Assembly: GCF_014359565.1 (NCBI RefSeq)
Contig: NZ_JACIZD010000005.1
Span: forward strand, 1 to 64,000
DNA: 64,000 nt
Origin: Immundisolibacter sp.
Lineage (GTDB): Bacteria; Pseudomonadota; Gammaproteobacteria; Immundisolibacterales; Immundisolibacteraceae
Reading direction: 5' to 3'
The notes below the pieces were generated by a model. That model was given only the letters and a program-made list of their open reading frames with translations. It made no database searches and was not told the DNA's origin. Every line of letters begins with the position of its first letter. Position 1 is the stretch's first letter. The position numbers and the translations under genes are program-made. Positions 41,113-50,617 of this stretch are shown here, piece by piece.

Positions 41113-42314
41113 GCGCCGGCCTGCGCCGGCTGGGCTTCGTGGCCGCGCAGCATGCGGCGGATGGAACGCACCGCCTGGCGCGTGCGGTGTTCGTTCTCGA
41201 TCAGGCCAAAGCGCACGTATTCGTCCCCATATTCACCAAAACCGATGCCCGGCGACACCGCCACGTGGGCCTCGGTCAGCAGGCGCTTGCTGAATTCGAG
41301 CGAGCCCAGCGCCCGGTACGGCTCCGGAATGCGCGCCCACACGAACATGGTCGCCTTGGGTTTCTCGACCGCCCAGCCGGCGGCGTTCAGGCCCTCGCAC
41401 AGCACGTCGCGCCGGCTCTGGTACATGGCGGCGATCTCGCGCACGCAGTCTTGCGGGCCCTCGAGCGCGGCGATGGCGGCGACTTGGATCGGCGTGAAGG
41501 TGCCGTAGTCCAGGTAGGACTTGATGCGCGCCAGTGCGCCGACCAGGGTCGGGTTGCCGCACATGAAGCCGACCCGCCAGCCGGGCATGTTGTAGCTCTT
41601 CGACAGCGTGTAGGCCTCGACGGCGATGTCCTTGGCGCCCGGCACCTGCAGGATGGACGGCGCCTGGTAGCCGTCGAAGGCGATCTCGGCGTAGGCCAGA
41701 TCGTGGATGATCCAGATCTCGTTCTCGCGGGCGATGCGCACCACACGCTCGAAGAAATCCAGGTCCACGCAGGCGGTGGTCGGGTTGCTGGGGAAGTTCA
41801 GCACCAGGAACTTCGGCCGCGGCCAGCAGTTGCGGATGGCGTTCTCCAGCTCCTCGAAGAAATCCAGCCCCGGCAGCATCGGCACGTGGCGGATGTCCGC
41901 ACCGGCGATCACGAAGCCGTAGGGATGGATCGGGTAGGTGGGATTGGGCACCAGCACGGCGTCGCCCGGGCCCACGGTGGCCAGCGCCAGATGGGCCAGA
42001 CCTTCCTTGGAGCCGATGGTGACGATGGCCTCGCTGTCCGGGTTCAGGGTCACGTCGTAGCGGCGCTTGTACCAGGTGCAGATGGCCCGGCGCAGGCGCG
42101 GGATGCCCTTGGAGACCGAATAGCGGTGCGTGTCGCCGCGGCGGGCGGCCTCGATCAGCTTCTCGACGATGTGCGGCGGCGTCGGCTGGTCCGGGTTGCC
42201 CATGCCGAAGTCGACCACGTCCTCGCCGCGCTGGCGGGCCTGCGCCTTCAGCTCGTTGACGATGTTGAACACATACGGCGGCAGGCGCTCGATGCGCGGG
42301 AAACTGTCCTTCAT
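41109..42314 (-). CDS. alaC: alanine transaminase-type aminotransferase
   Basis: A 401-residue class I PLP aminotransferase. [29 protein letters not shown], the [18 protein letters not shown] segment and the PLP Lys in [17 protein letters not shown] match AlaC-type enzymes. It forms an operon with hom and thrC, an order common in proteobacteria. Confidence 0.92.
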   Translation of the reverse strand: MKDSFPRIERLPPYVFNIVNELKAQARQRGEDVVDFGMGNPDQPTPPHIVEKLIEAARRGDTHRYSVSKGIPRLRRAICTWYKRRYDVTLNPDSEAIVTIGSKEGLAHLALATVGPGDAVLVPNPTYPIHPYGFVIAGADIRHVPMLPGLDFFEELENAIRNCWPRPKFLVLNFPSNPTTACVDLDFFERVVRIARENEIWIIHDLAYAEIAFDGYQAPSILQVPGAKDIAVEAYTLSKSYNMPGWRVGFMCGNPTLVGALARIKSYLDYGTFTPIQVAAIAALEGPQDCVREIAAMYQSRRDVLCEGLNAAGWAVEKPKATMFVWARIPEPYRALGSLEFSKRLLTEAHVAVSPGIGFGEYGDEYVRFGLIENEHRTRQAVRSIRRMLRGHEAQPAQAGA

Positions 42315-42431
42315 GGAACGTCCGGGCCGGGAGGCTTGGGGGGCGGAGAAGTGCCGGTACGCGCACGGGACGCCGGTACGGGTCGATAATCCGGACCGTC
42401 GGGTGCGTCATCGGAAGGGCCGAAATTCTAA

Positions 42432-42833
42432 ATGAAAATCCACATCGAACGAGGCGCCACCTACCGCGTGCAGGCTTACGATGCCCTCAGCGTGGCGGTG
42501 GCGCGCGGCGAGGCCGTGCAGACGCTGACCGCCCCTGCCCTGCTGCAACCGGAGGTTGCCCCGGCCGAATGGGCCATCGGGCAGGCAACCGCGCAGGCAC
42601 CGCCGCCGCTGGCAGCCTTCGAAGCGCTGCTGGAGCACGCACCCGAACTGGTGCTGTACGGCAGCGGCGCGCGGCTGCACTTTCCGGGTGCGCAGGTAAT
42701 GCGCCTGTTCCACGCCCGCGGCATCGGCTTCGAGACCATGGACACCTTTGCCGCCTGTCGCACGTACAACGTGCTGAGCATGGAAGGCCGGCGCGTGCTG
42801 GCGGCGCTGCTGATCGGACCGCTCGACGGGTGA
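42432..42833 (+). CDS. Mth938-like domain protein
   Basis: A 133-residue protein of the Mth938/NDUFAF3-like (DUF498) family. The core LVLYGSGARLHFPGAQVM, IGFETMDTFAACRTYNVL and the ending RRVLAALLI are typical. The bacterial role is not established; the eukaryotic relatives help assemble respiratory complex I. It is divergent from alaC, with no obvious partner. Confidence 0.88.
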   Translation: MKIHIERGATYRVQAYDALSVAVARGEAVQTLTAPALLQPEVAPAEWAIGQATAQAPPPLAAFEALLEHAPELVLYGSGARLHFPGAQVMRLFHARGIGFETMDTFAACRTYNVLSMEGRRVLAALLIGPLDG

Positions 42834-42861
42834 GAGAGGTGCTGCGACGCCAGGCACATTG

Positions 42862-42883
42862 GGCCCGAGTCGGGCCTCCCACA
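42862..42883. repeat. REP-like repeat
   Basis: GGCCCGA-G-TCGGGCC (42862-42876) is a perfect palindrome. It runs into CGGGCCTCCCACA (42871-42883), an exact inverted copy of 9067-9079. Confidence 0.5.
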
Positions 42884-43017
42884 ATTAAAGACGCAAGGAT
42901 TAAGGAATAAAGAGGGCGCATCCCCCAGCGGGAGGTGCTCAGTCGTTGAAAGGCCACCAAAAACTCTCAACGGCCTGGTAAGAACTTTTGGCACACGCAG
43001 CGGAGATCCGGACCTAC

Positions 43018-44757
43018 ATGATCGCCTTGGTTGAAGCACACCGCGCCGGGCTGTTCGGCCGCAAGCACTGGCTGCCGAACCTGGTGTCCGGCGTCATCGT
43101 CGGCATCGTGGCGCTGCCGCTGGCAATGGCGTTCGCCATTGCGTCCGGCGCCAAGCCGGAGCAGGGCCTGTACACCGCCATCATCGCGGGCTTTCTGGTA
43201 TCGGCCTTCGGTGGCAGCCGGCTGCAGATCGCCGGCCCGACCGGCGCCTTCATCGTCATCCTGTCCGGCATCACGGCCAAGTACGGCATTGCCGGCCTGC
43301 AGATCGCCACCCTGATGGCCGGCGTGATCCTGCTGCTGCTGGGCCTGGCGCGCCTGGGCACCATCATCCGCTTCATCCCGGACCCGGTGATCCTGGGCTT
43401 CACGGCCGGCATCGGGGTGATCATCTGGGTCGGCCAGTGGCGGGATTTCTTTGGCCTGCCGGCGGTAAGCGGCGAGCACTTTCACGAGAAGCTGTGGCAG
43501 TTGCTGCAGGCCTTGCCACACCTGCATCCGACCACCACGGCGCTGGCGGCCCTGTCACTTGCGCTCGTGATAGTGACGCCCAGGCTGCCCGGCATGAAGC
43601 GCGTGCCCGGACCGCTGGTCGCGCTGGTGGTGGCGAGCGTGCTGCAGGCGGTGTTTCAGTTCGACGGCGTGCGCACCATCGGCAGTGCGTTCGGCGGCAT
43701 TCCGCAGAACCTGCCGACGCTGCAACTGCCGCAGCTCACGACCAGCGAGGTGATCGCCCTGATCGGCCCGGCCTTCACCATCGCCATGCTGGGTGCCATC
43801 GAGTCGCTGCTGTCGGCGGTGGTGGCGGACGGCATGGCCGGCACGCGCCACAACTCCAATCAGGAGCTCATCGGCCAGGGCATCGCCAACATCGTGACGC
43901 CGCTGTTCGGCGGCATCGCCGCCACCGGCGCCATTGCCCGCACGGCCACCAACATTCGCAATGGCGGCACCAGTCCGCTGGCCGGCATGGTGCACGCCCT
44001 GACGCTGGTGCTGATCGTGCTGTTCCTGGCGCCGCTGGCGGTAAACGTGCCGTTGGCGGCACTGGCGGCGATTCTGTTCATCGTGGCCTGGAACATGAGC
44101 GAGGTGCGGCATTTCGTGCGGATGGTCAAGCGTGCGCCCCGCGCCGACGTGGCGATTCTGCTGGTGACCTTCGCCCTGACCGTGTTCGCCGACCTGGTGG
44201 TGGCGGTCAACATCGGCGTCATCCTGGCCACGCTGCACTTCCTGCGCCGCATGGCGACCAGCGTCGAGGTGCGCCAGGCAACCGAACAGGAACTGAGCCA
44301 GGAGTTTGCGCATCTGGGTCTGGTCAGGCTGCCGCCGGGCGTGCTGGTCTACACCGTCGAAGGGCCGTTCTTTTTCGGTGCGGTGGAGAATTTCGAGCGC
44401 GCCCTGGCCGGCACCCACACCGACCCGCGCGTGCTCATCATCCGCCTGCGCTGGGTGCCGTTCATCGACATCACCGGCTTGCAGACCCTGGAAGAGGTGA
44501 TTCGCGACCTGCACCAGCGCGGCGTGCGGGTGATGCTGCTGGGCGCCAATGGGCGCGTGCAGGGCAAGCTGGAACGGGCCGGCATCATCGATCTGATCGG
44601 GGCAGACAACAGCTTTGCCGCCTTCGGCGATGCGCTGGCCGTGTGCCGGGAACTGGCCGAGCACGATCCAAAAATGGCGCACGACCGGGCGGTGCTGCTC
44701 AGCGAGACCGCCGACTCGATCGTCGTGACTTCGCCATCAGGCGAGAACGGCAAGTGA
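43018..44757 (+). CDS. SulP-family anion transporter with STAS domain
   Basis: A 579-residue inner-membrane transporter of the SulP (SLC26) family. The membrane part has SGVIVGIVALPLAMAFAIAS, IAGPTGAFIVILSGI, FIPDPVILGFTAGIGVII and NQELIGQGIANIVTPLFGG. A C-terminal STAS domain (about 440-555) contains FIDITGLQTLEEVI. It could carry sulfate, bicarbonate or dicarboxylates; the sequence does not say which. The ATG at 43018 is preferred over a TTG ten codons upstream. Confidence 0.92.
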   Translation: MIALVEAHRAGLFGRKHWLPNLVSGVIVGIVALPLAMAFAIASGAKPEQGLYTAIIAGFLVSAFGGSRLQIAGPTGAFIVILSGITAKYGIAGLQIATLMAGVILLLLGLARLGTIIRFIPDPVILGFTAGIGVIIWVGQWRDFFGLPAVSGEHFHEKLWQLLQALPHLHPTTTALAALSLALVIVTPRLPGMKRVPGPLVALVVASVLQAVFQFDGVRTIGSAFGGIPQNLPTLQLPQLTTSEVIALIGPAFTIAMLGAIESLLSAVVADGMAGTRHNSNQELIGQGIANIVTPLFGGIAATGAIARTATNIRNGGTSPLAGMVHALTLVLIVLFLAPLAVNVPLAALAAILFIVAWNMSEVRHFVRMVKRAPRADVAILLVTFALTVFADLVVAVNIGVILATLHFLRRMATSVEVRQATEQELSQEFAHLGLVRLPPGVLVYTVEGPFFFGAVENFERALAGTHTDPRVLIIRLRWVPFIDITGLQTLEEVIRDLHQRGVRVMLLGANGRVQGKLERAGIIDLIGADNSFAAFGDALAVCRELAEHDPKMAHDRAVLLSETADSIVVTSPSGENGK

Positions 44758-44832
44758 GGCTGGTCCGAGTCCCAACGACGACGGGCGCCGGTCGATCGGC
44801 GTCCTGAAAAAGCCCGCGCGAACGCCGCCCGG

Positions 44833-45573
44833 TCAACGCGCCGGCGTCACCCGGCAAACCCTTACCTCCGCCGGTGCGCCAGGGCTCAGCTGCACACTCA
44901 GAAAGCTGCCCGGCTCGCCCAGCACCGGGTGCGGGGCGCCGCTGTACCAGGCGGTGGTCGCACCGGCTGATACGTCCCGTGCGCAGTGGATGTGGCCCAG
45001 CGCCAGGTAGTCGAAATCGGCGTTCTCGATTTCGTGCGCGTGGATCGGCGAGGAATTGCGCGACTCACCCGCCACCGGCACATGCACGCCATGCGCCAGG
45101 CCGAGGTACCACAGGTCCGGATCGGGCCGGGCCGGCGGATCGGCCAGCGGCCGGTGGCCTGGATGGTGATCGACCAGCCCCCGTCCCCACACGGCCACGC
45201 TCAGCTCGGGCAGGGTCAGCGTCTGCCCGGCCGGGTCCAGCAGCAGGTGCAGGCCGGCGGCGGCGAAGTCGTGGCGGTGGTAGACGGCGTTCTCGGCCAG
45301 GCAGTCGTGGTTGCCGGGAATCATCACCACCGGGAACGGCAGGTTCGCCAGGCGCTCGCAGGCCCACTCGACGGTGTCGACGGTGGCGCGGTTGTGATCG
45401 AACAGGTCGCCCGCCAGCAGCAGCAGGTCCGGCCGGCCGGCGCAGATGGCCTCCAGCAGGCCATCGAACAGGGCGCGGTCGCGGTCGCGGCGGGCGCGGT
45501 TCCAGTCGCCGCCGTAGTAGTCACTGTCGAGGTGAATGTCCGAGCAATGAGCCAGACGCAGGGCGCGATGCAT
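44833..45573 (-). CDS. metallophosphoesterase
   Basis: A 246-residue calcineurin-like phosphoesterase related to the nuclease SbcD/Mre11 group. Motifs are HCSDIHLD, LLLLAGDLFDHN, MIPGNHDCL and LALGHIHCARD, giving the dimetal ligands. No SbcC partner is adjacent. The start is the ATG at 45573. The substrate is unknown. Confidence 0.88.
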   Translation of the reverse strand: MHRALRLAHCSDIHLDSDYYGGDWNRARRDRDRALFDGLLEAICAGRPDLLLLAGDLFDHNRATVDTVEWACERLANLPFPVVMIPGNHDCLAENAVYHRHDFAAAGLHLLLDPAGQTLTLPELSVAVWGRGLVDHHPGHRPLADPPARPDPDLWYLGLAHGVHVPVAGESRNSSPIHAHEIENADFDYLALGHIHCARDVSAGATTAWYSGAPHPVLGEPGSFLSVQLSPGAPAEVRVCRVTPAR

Positions 45574-45620
45574 GGCGATTCGTAGGCACTGTGGGGGGCT
45601 GCAAAGATACCACCCGCGCC

Positions 45621-46463
45621 CTAGGCCGGCCGCTGGGCACCCAGCGAGATGCGGTGCATGACGCGCCGATGGCCGTGGTAGTCGTTGATCGGGTTGTGTT
45701 GGGTGCAGCGGTTGTCCCACAGGGCGAGCGTGCCGACCTGCCAGCGCAGGCGGCAGGTGAACTCCGGCCGGCACAGATGGGCGAACAGGTAGTTCAGCAG
45801 CGGCGCGCTCTCGTCCTCGGTCATGTCCTCGAAACGCACCGTGTGGCCGCCGTTGACATACAGCAGCTTGCGGCCGGTTTCCGGATGCGTGCGCACCACC
45901 GGGTGCACGGCGCTGAGCGCGGCGCCGGGGGCGAGCCTGGCGCCGCTTTCGGCCAGGCGATCCTCGCGCGTCTTGGTGACATCGGCCTTGGCCGAGCTGT
46001 TGACGGCGCGCAGACCGTCCAGCACCCGGCGCAGACCGTCCGACAGCGTCTCGTAGGCCAGGTACATGTTGGCGAACAGCGTGTCGCCCCCGACCGGCGG
46101 CAGCTCGCGCGCCAGCAGCATGGCGGCGATGGGCGGCGTTTCCAGATAGGCCGTGTCAGAGTGCCAGAGGCCACCGAAATTGACCCGCTCGTGCGCCAGT
46201 TTGACCACCGGCACGATCAGCGGGTAGCCGTCCAGGCCGCGCAGCATGGGGTACTCGACCGGCTCGGCGATGCGCCGGGCAAACGCCAGGTACTGTTCGG
46301 CAGTCAGATGCTGGTCGCGAAAGAACAGCACCAGGTGCTGCAACCAGGCGTGGCGTATCTCGGCCAGGACCGGGTCAGGCAATTCATGGCTCAGGTCCAC
46401 AGCGCCGACCTGCGCACCAAGAGCGCCCGCCACCGGGGCCACGCTGATGTGCCGGTATTCCAT
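45621..46463 (-). CDS. TauD/TfdA-family Fe(II)/2-oxoglutarate dioxygenase
   Basis: A 280-residue enzyme. The iron motif is WHSD (HxD) plus the distal His in TQHNPINDYHGHRRVMHR, which also carries the 2-oxoglutarate Arg. The N-terminal GALGAQVGAVDLS and LFFRDQHLTAEQ are family-typical. GGAGGGGAAG precedes the ATG at 46463. Possible substrates include taurine, sulfonates or aryloxyacids. It lies just outside the ureide locus and reads away from it, so a link is open. Confidence 0.88.
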   Translation of the reverse strand: MEYRHISVAPVAGALGAQVGAVDLSHELPDPVLAEIRHAWLQHLVLFFRDQHLTAEQYLAFARRIAEPVEYPMLRGLDGYPLIVPVVKLAHERVNFGGLWHSDTAYLETPPIAAMLLARELPPVGGDTLFANMYLAYETLSDGLRRVLDGLRAVNSSAKADVTKTREDRLAESGARLAPGAALSAVHPVVRTHPETGRKLLYVNGGHTVRFEDMTEDESAPLLNYLFAHLCRPEFTCRLRWQVGTLALWDNRCTQHNPINDYHGHRRVMHRISLGAQRPA

Positions 46464-46524
46464 CTTCCCCTCCACACGGGCAGGGTGCCCGCGACCAGCA
46501 TAGCCCGGCGGCAGCCTGTCTGGC

Positions 46525-47208
46525 CTATTTGGCCCGGGCGCGGATGCGCTGTTGGGCCAGCTGGGTCAGGGTGATGGCCTTGGCCACGTCCGCGCTCTTG
46601 CGGATGTGGCGCAGCAGCAGGGTCTTGGCCGCATCCACGTCGCGCTCCAGCAGGCGCTGCAGGATTTCATGGTGCTCGGCATAGGTGTGGTCCACGCGCG
46701 TGGCCTCGGTGAAGTCCAGCCGGCGCACGATGTGGATGTGTTCGTTCACGTCCTTCAGATAGCCCGCCAGGACGGCATTGCCGGCGCCACCGGCCAGTGC
46801 CATGTGGAAGCCCTCGTCGCGCGCCACCATGGTTTCCACGGGCGGCGGTTGCTGGGGGGCATGTTTGGGGTCCCAGACGGCGGCCAGTTTCTTGATCTGA
46901 TTGTCCGGCATGGACACGCAGGCCAGCTCCAGGGCGCGCATTTCGAGTGCGATGCGCACGTCGTAGTAGTGGTTGATGGTCTCGATGTCGATCTCGCGCA
47001 CGAAACAGCCCTGCTTGGGGCGAATCGTCAGGTACCCCTCTGCCGACAGACGCTGCAGGGCCTCGCGTACCGGCGTGCGACTGACACCGAAACGGACCGC
47101 GAGCTCGTTCTCGGTCACCCGGGCGCCCGGATACAGGCTGAAGCTCAGGATCATGTCCTTGAGCTGGCGGTAGATGTCGCGTGGGCTGGCAGCAGGACGG
47201 GACGGCAT
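46525..47208 (-). CDS. FadR/GntR-family transcriptional regulator
   Basis: A 227-residue repressor-type regulator. The winged helix-turn-helix (about 10-75) has VTENELAVRFGVSRTPVREA and LQRLSAEGYLTIRPKQGCFV. The C-terminal all-helical FCD ligand domain (about 85-215) shows DVRIALEMRALELAC and DHTYAEHHEILQRLLERD. It is divergent from the ureide hydrolase gene. TTGTATGCAA-type sites lie between them and before the porin gene, so it probably controls the whole locus; the inducer may be a ureide (inference). Confidence 0.9.
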   Translation of the reverse strand: MPSRPAASPRDIYRQLKDMILSFSLYPGARVTENELAVRFGVSRTPVREALQRLSAEGYLTIRPKQGCFVREIDIETINHYYDVRIALEMRALELACVSMPDNQIKKLAAVWDPKHAPQQPPPVETMVARDEGFHMALAGGAGNAVLAGYLKDVNEHIHIVRRLDFTEATRVDHTYAEHHEILQRLLERDVDAAKTLLLRHIRKSADVAKAITLTQLAQQRIRARAK

Positions 47209-47241
47209 GTGCGCCTCCGACGGAGTCTTGGGTACGCACCA

Positions 47242-47251
47242 TTGTATGCAA
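47242..47251. promoter_or_regulatory. candidate GntR operator, site 1 (regulator promoter)
   Basis: TTGTATGCAA is a nearly perfect palindrome, 34 bases upstream of the regulator start. It shares TGTATGCAAG with site 2. Probably autoregulatory. Confidence 0.55.
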
Positions 47252-47378
47252 GCGAAGCGCCTCAGTGGTGCATCCAGGTGCGCCGATCGCCATTGGCGCA
47301 TGCGGCGGGGGGATCGCTGACACAGCAATTCCATTGCGTTGCCCCGCCGCGCGGCAGCTGGCACGCCTTTTGAATATC

Positions 47379-47391
47379 ACGATGTATGCAA
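47379..47391. promoter_or_regulatory. candidate GntR operator, site 2
   Basis: ACGATGTATGCAA, 45 bases upstream of the ureide hydrolase start. Its exact reverse complement is site 3 (49760-49772) in front of the porin gene. Confidence 0.65.
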
Positions 47392-47436
47392 GAAACCGGT
47401 GGCCGACACCGGACTTGCGACCAGGGAGCGACCGCC

Positions 47437-48111
47437 ATGATCGAAATCACCGCCAAACCCTACCCGCTGCGTCTGGACCCGGCCAGCAGCGCGCTGATCG
47501 TCATCGACATGCAGCGCGATTTCCTGGAACCGGGCGGCTTCGGCGCCATGCTGGGCAACGACGTGTCCCTGCTGCGCAGTGCCATCGTGCCGTGCCAGCG
47601 TCTGCTCGAGGTGGCCCGCAAGGCCGGGATGCTGGTCATCCACACCCGCGAGGGGCACCGGCCGGATTTGAGCGATGCGCCGCCGGCCAAGCTCGCCCGC
47701 GGCAAGGGCCCAACCCGCATCGGCGACCTCGGCCCGATGGGCCGCATCCTGATCCGCGGCGAGCCCGGCCACGATTTCATCCCGGAGCTGTACCCGCTGC
47801 CGGGCGAGGTCGTGCTGGACAAACCCGGCAAGGGCTCGTTCTGCCAGACCGATCTGGCGCTGATTCTGGCCAACCGCGGCATCCGCAGCCTGCTGGTGGC
47901 CGGCGTCACCACCGAGGTGTGCGTGCACACCACCGTGCGCGAGGCCAACGACCGCGGCTTCGAGTGCCTGGTGGTCAGCGACGCGGTGGCCTCGTACTTC
48001 CCGGAGTTTCACCGCGTGGCGCTGGACATGATCAGCGCCCAGGGCGGCATTTTCGGCTGGGTTGCCGACTCGACCGCCGTGTGTGCCGCCCTGACCCGTA
48101 TTGCTGCCTGA
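47437..48111 (+). CDS. trtA: isochorismatase-fold ureide hydrolase, probably triuret hydrolase
   Basis: A 224-residue cysteine hydrolase with the isochorismatase fold. The catalytic triad is D24 (VIDMQRDF), K129 (LDKPGKGSF) and C162 ([10 protein letters not shown]). It is clearly related to the BiuH-like protein at 52502-53188, sharing [13 protein letters not shown] and the full active-site region, but differs enough to be another specificity. TrtA, the known BiuH-related enzyme, turns triuret into carboxybiuret, which decays to biuret. Locus context makes that the best guess; a second biuretase or another ureide amidase is possible. The ATG at 47437 is chosen for its fit to the family. Confidence 0.7.
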   Translation: MIEITAKPYPLRLDPASSALIVIDMQRDFLEPGGFGAMLGNDVSLLRSAIVPCQRLLEVARKAGMLVIHTREGHRPDLSDAPPAKLARGKGPTRIGDLGPMGRILIRGEPGHDFIPELYPLPGEVVLDKPGKGSFCQTDLALILANRGIRSLLVAGVTTEVCVHTTVREANDRGFECLVVSDAVASYFPEFHRVALDMISAQGGIFGWVADSTAVCAALTRIAA

Positions 48112-48141
48112 TTCCGTTCCACCCACCCGCGAGGCCCCGCC

Positions 48142-49710
48142 ATGAACAGCACCGCTCCAAAACTCTGGTCGCCCGGCGACTGGAACGCCTTCTTCGGCTT
48201 CGGCACCAACATCCTGGTCAACCTGCTCACGCTGACGGCGCTGCTGCGCTACGTCATCAAGCTGCCGGACGACATCGTGTTCGGACGCATCCTGCCGGCC
48301 ACCGGGCTGATGCTGTTCCTGTCCACGATCTACTACGCCTGGCTGGCCTATAAATTGGCGAAGAAAGAAGGCCGCGACACGGTCTGCGCGTTGCCATCGG
48401 GCATCAGCGTGCCGCACATGTTCGTGGTGGTGTTCGTGATCATGCTGCCGATCGCGGCCGCCAGCGGTGACCCAATCAAGGGCTGGGAGGCGGGGCTGAC
48501 CTGGGTATTCGTGCAGAGCTTCGTGCTCATGGCGGGCGGCTTTGTCGCGCCCTGGATCAAGAAGATCACCCCGCGCGCGGCGCTGCTGGGGGCGCTCGCC
48601 GGCGTGTCGATCGCCTTCATCGCCATGCGCCCGGCGCTGGAGATGTACATGGACCCGGTGATCGGCCTGGCCTGCTTTGCCATCCTGCTGGCGAGCTGGT
48701 TCGGCGGCGTGCGCTACTGGAAGGGCATCCCGGCCGGTCTGGTGGCGATCGGCGTCGGTTCGCTGATTGCCTGGGGCGGACTGGCGTTTGGCTTCAACTT
48801 CGGCGGCATGAGTCTGGACAAGCTCGGCGCGTCGTTCGCGAGCTTCGGCTTCTCGGTGCCGCTGCCGGCGATCGGCCATGTGTTCGGTGGCTTCGAGTAC
48901 CTGGCGGTGATCCTGGTCACCGCCATTCCGTTCGGCATCTACGACCTGGTCGAGGCCATGGACAACGTGGAAAGCGCCGAGGCCGGCGGCGACCACTTCC
49001 CCACCACCCGCGTCATCACCGCCGACGGCGTGGTGAGCCTGATCGGCTGCCTGCTGGGCAACCCCTTCATCAACGCCGTGTACATCGGCCACCCGGGCTG
49101 GAAGGCCATCGGCGGGCGCATCGGTTATTCGGCGGCCACCGGCGTGATGGTGCTGATCCTGTCCTGGTTCGGCATTCTGGCAGTGATGATGGCGCTGATT
49201 CCGGTGGTGGCCATCTCGCCGATCCTGCTCTACATCGGCATGCTGATCGGCGCCCAGGCCTTCCAGGAAACGCCCAAGAACCACGCCCCGGCCATCATCC
49301 TGTCGCTGATCCCGCAGGTAGCCGGCTGGGGCAAGCTGATGATCGACAACGCACTCGGCGCCGCCGGCACCAACGCCGCCGCGGTCGGCCTCGACAAGCT
49401 GGCCGGCACTGGGGTGCTCTACCACGGCCTGGAACTGCTCGGCAGCGGCGCCATCCTGACCAGCCTGATCCTGGCGGCCGTCACGGCCTGCATCATCGAC
49501 CGCGCCTATGGCCGGGCGGCGGGCTTCGCGCTGGCCGGCTCCGTGCTGACCTTCTTCGGGTTCATGCACAGCGAGGCGATCGGCCTGGCGCAGAGCCCGA
49601 CCGTGGCCTTCGGCTACCTGGTGGTGGCCGGCGGGCTGTTTGGCCTGGCACGCCAGGCGGCTGCCCAACCGGCCGGCATGGGGGCCGTGGCCCTCGAAGC
49701 GGCCGACTGA
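48142..49710 (+). CDS. NCS2-type permease of the ureide locus
   Basis: A 522-residue polytopic membrane protein with about 12 segments, like xanthine/uracil/AzgA-type permeases. The N-terminus WSPGDWNAFFGFGTNILVNL, CALPSGISVPHMFVVVFVI and GIYDLVEAMDNVESAEAGGD are notable; the last replaces the usual motif of the purine permeases. It follows the hydrolase by 30 bases and ends in a strong terminator. Import of triuret or biuret is inferred from context. Confidence 0.85.
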   Translation: MNSTAPKLWSPGDWNAFFGFGTNILVNLLTLTALLRYVIKLPDDIVFGRILPATGLMLFLSTIYYAWLAYKLAKKEGRDTVCALPSGISVPHMFVVVFVIMLPIAAASGDPIKGWEAGLTWVFVQSFVLMAGGFVAPWIKKITPRAALLGALAGVSIAFIAMRPALEMYMDPVIGLACFAILLASWFGGVRYWKGIPAGLVAIGVGSLIAWGGLAFGFNFGGMSLDKLGASFASFGFSVPLPAIGHVFGGFEYLAVILVTAIPFGIYDLVEAMDNVESAEAGGDHFPTTRVITADGVVSLIGCLLGNPFINAVYIGHPGWKAIGGRIGYSAATGVMVLILSWFGILAVMMALIPVVAISPILLYIGMLIGAQAFQETPKNHAPAIILSLIPQVAGWGKLMIDNALGAAGTNAAAVGLDKLAGTGVLYHGLELLGSGAILTSLILAAVTACIIDRAYGRAAGFALAGSVLTFFGFMHSEAIGLAQSPTVAFGYLVVAGGLFGLARQAAAQPAGMGAVALEAAD

Positions 49711-49714
49711 TCCC

Positions 49715-49749
49715 GGGCGGGCTCGGTGTTGCCGATCCCGCCCTTTTTT
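49715..49749 (+). terminator. Rho-independent terminator after permease
   Basis: GGGCGGG-C-TCGG-loop-CCGA-T-CCCGCCC forms an 11-pair stem with small bulges (49715-49743) and is followed by TTTTTT (49744-49749). It separates the hydrolase-permease unit from the porin-atzF-biuH unit. Confidence 0.88.
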
Positions 49750-49759
49750 CTGATGCCCA

Positions 49760-49772
49760 TTGCATACATCGT
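49760..49772. promoter_or_regulatory. candidate GntR operator, site 3 (porin promoter)
   Basis: TTGCATACATCGT, the exact reverse complement of 47379-47391, lies right after the terminator and 30 bases before the porin start. It marks the second transcription unit as controlled by the same regulator. Confidence 0.65.
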
Positions 49773-49802
49773 CGCATTCAAAAACCTCGCAGGAGTCGTA
49801 TC

Positions 49803-50615
49803 ATGAAAAGCACCCGCACCTTCGCCCCGTTGCGTGCCCTGCCCGCCCTGGCGCTGACGGCCGGGCTGGCCACGCCAGCCGCGCAGGCCGGCTCGGCGCT
49901 GTTCGCCACCACCAACATCCAGTACCTGCATGGCACCAGCTACGCCGACTTCGACCCCGACGGCGGATTCAGCCACACCGACGAGGCCAGCATCATCACC
50001 ATCGAGCACTTCAACGCCTGGAAGTACGGCGACAATTTCATCTTCGTCGACATCACCAACCCGGACCGCGAGGGCGACGCCTTCGGCACCACCACCGAGG
50101 CCGACGGGAGCTTCTATGCGGAACTCTCGCCGCGGCTGTCGATCGGCAAGATGTTCTTCGACAAGGAGCTGTCGTGGGGCATCGTCAAGGACGTGCTGTT
50201 CACTTCCACGCTCGAAATCCCCGAGTCGCCGGTCGAGCAGACCTGGCTGTACGGCCTGGCGGTGGACCTGAACTTGCCCAAGTTCCAGTTCTTCCAGGTC
50301 AACTGGTACATCCGCGACAACCAGGCCTCGGGCATCGACACCGGCCAGCAGGTGACGCTGGCCTGGGCGCTGCCGTTCAAGGTCGGCCCGCTGCCGCTGG
50401 TGTTCGAGGGCTTCTTCGACTACGCCTGGGGCGAGGATCCGCTGCAGGACAACATCATCACCGCGCCGCGCCTGCTGGTGGATGTGGGCGACCTGGTCGG
50501 CTTCGGGGCCGGCAAGCTGCAAGCCGGCGTCGAGTATCAGATCTGGCGCAACAAGTTCGGCATCGACGACATGGACGAGGACGTGGCCCAGGCGATGGTG
50601 AAGTGGATCTGGTGA
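49803..50615 (+). CDS. Tsx-like outer-membrane channel
   Basis: A 270-residue protein with a signal peptide (ALPALALTAGLATPAAQA) and an aromatic-rich beta-barrel layout ending in Trp (MVKWIW). FNAWKYGDNFIFVDIT, YAELSPRLSIGKM, YGLAVDLNLPKFQFFQVNWY and GVEYQIWRNKFGI match Tsx-type nucleoside channels. In this locus it probably lets ureides cross the outer membrane. GCAGGAG precedes the start. Confidence 0.85.
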   Translation: MKSTRTFAPLRALPALALTAGLATPAAQAGSALFATTNIQYLHGTSYADFDPDGGFSHTDEASIITIEHFNAWKYGDNFIFVDITNPDREGDAFGTTTEADGSFYAELSPRLSIGKMFFDKELSWGIVKDVLFTSTLEIPESPVEQTWLYGLAVDLNLPKFQFFQVNWYIRDNQASGIDTGQQVTLAWALPFKVGPLPLVFEGFFDYAWGEDPLQDNIITAPRLLVDVGDLVGFGAGKLQAGVEYQIWRNKFGIDDMDEDVAQAMVKWIW

Positions 50616-50617
50616 CG

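Noticed and set aside
47377-49668. Long minus-strand open frame opposite the ureide hydrolase and permease
   Set aside because: It mirrors two well-supported genes and has low-complexity His/Asp/Gln-rich sequence without any domain.
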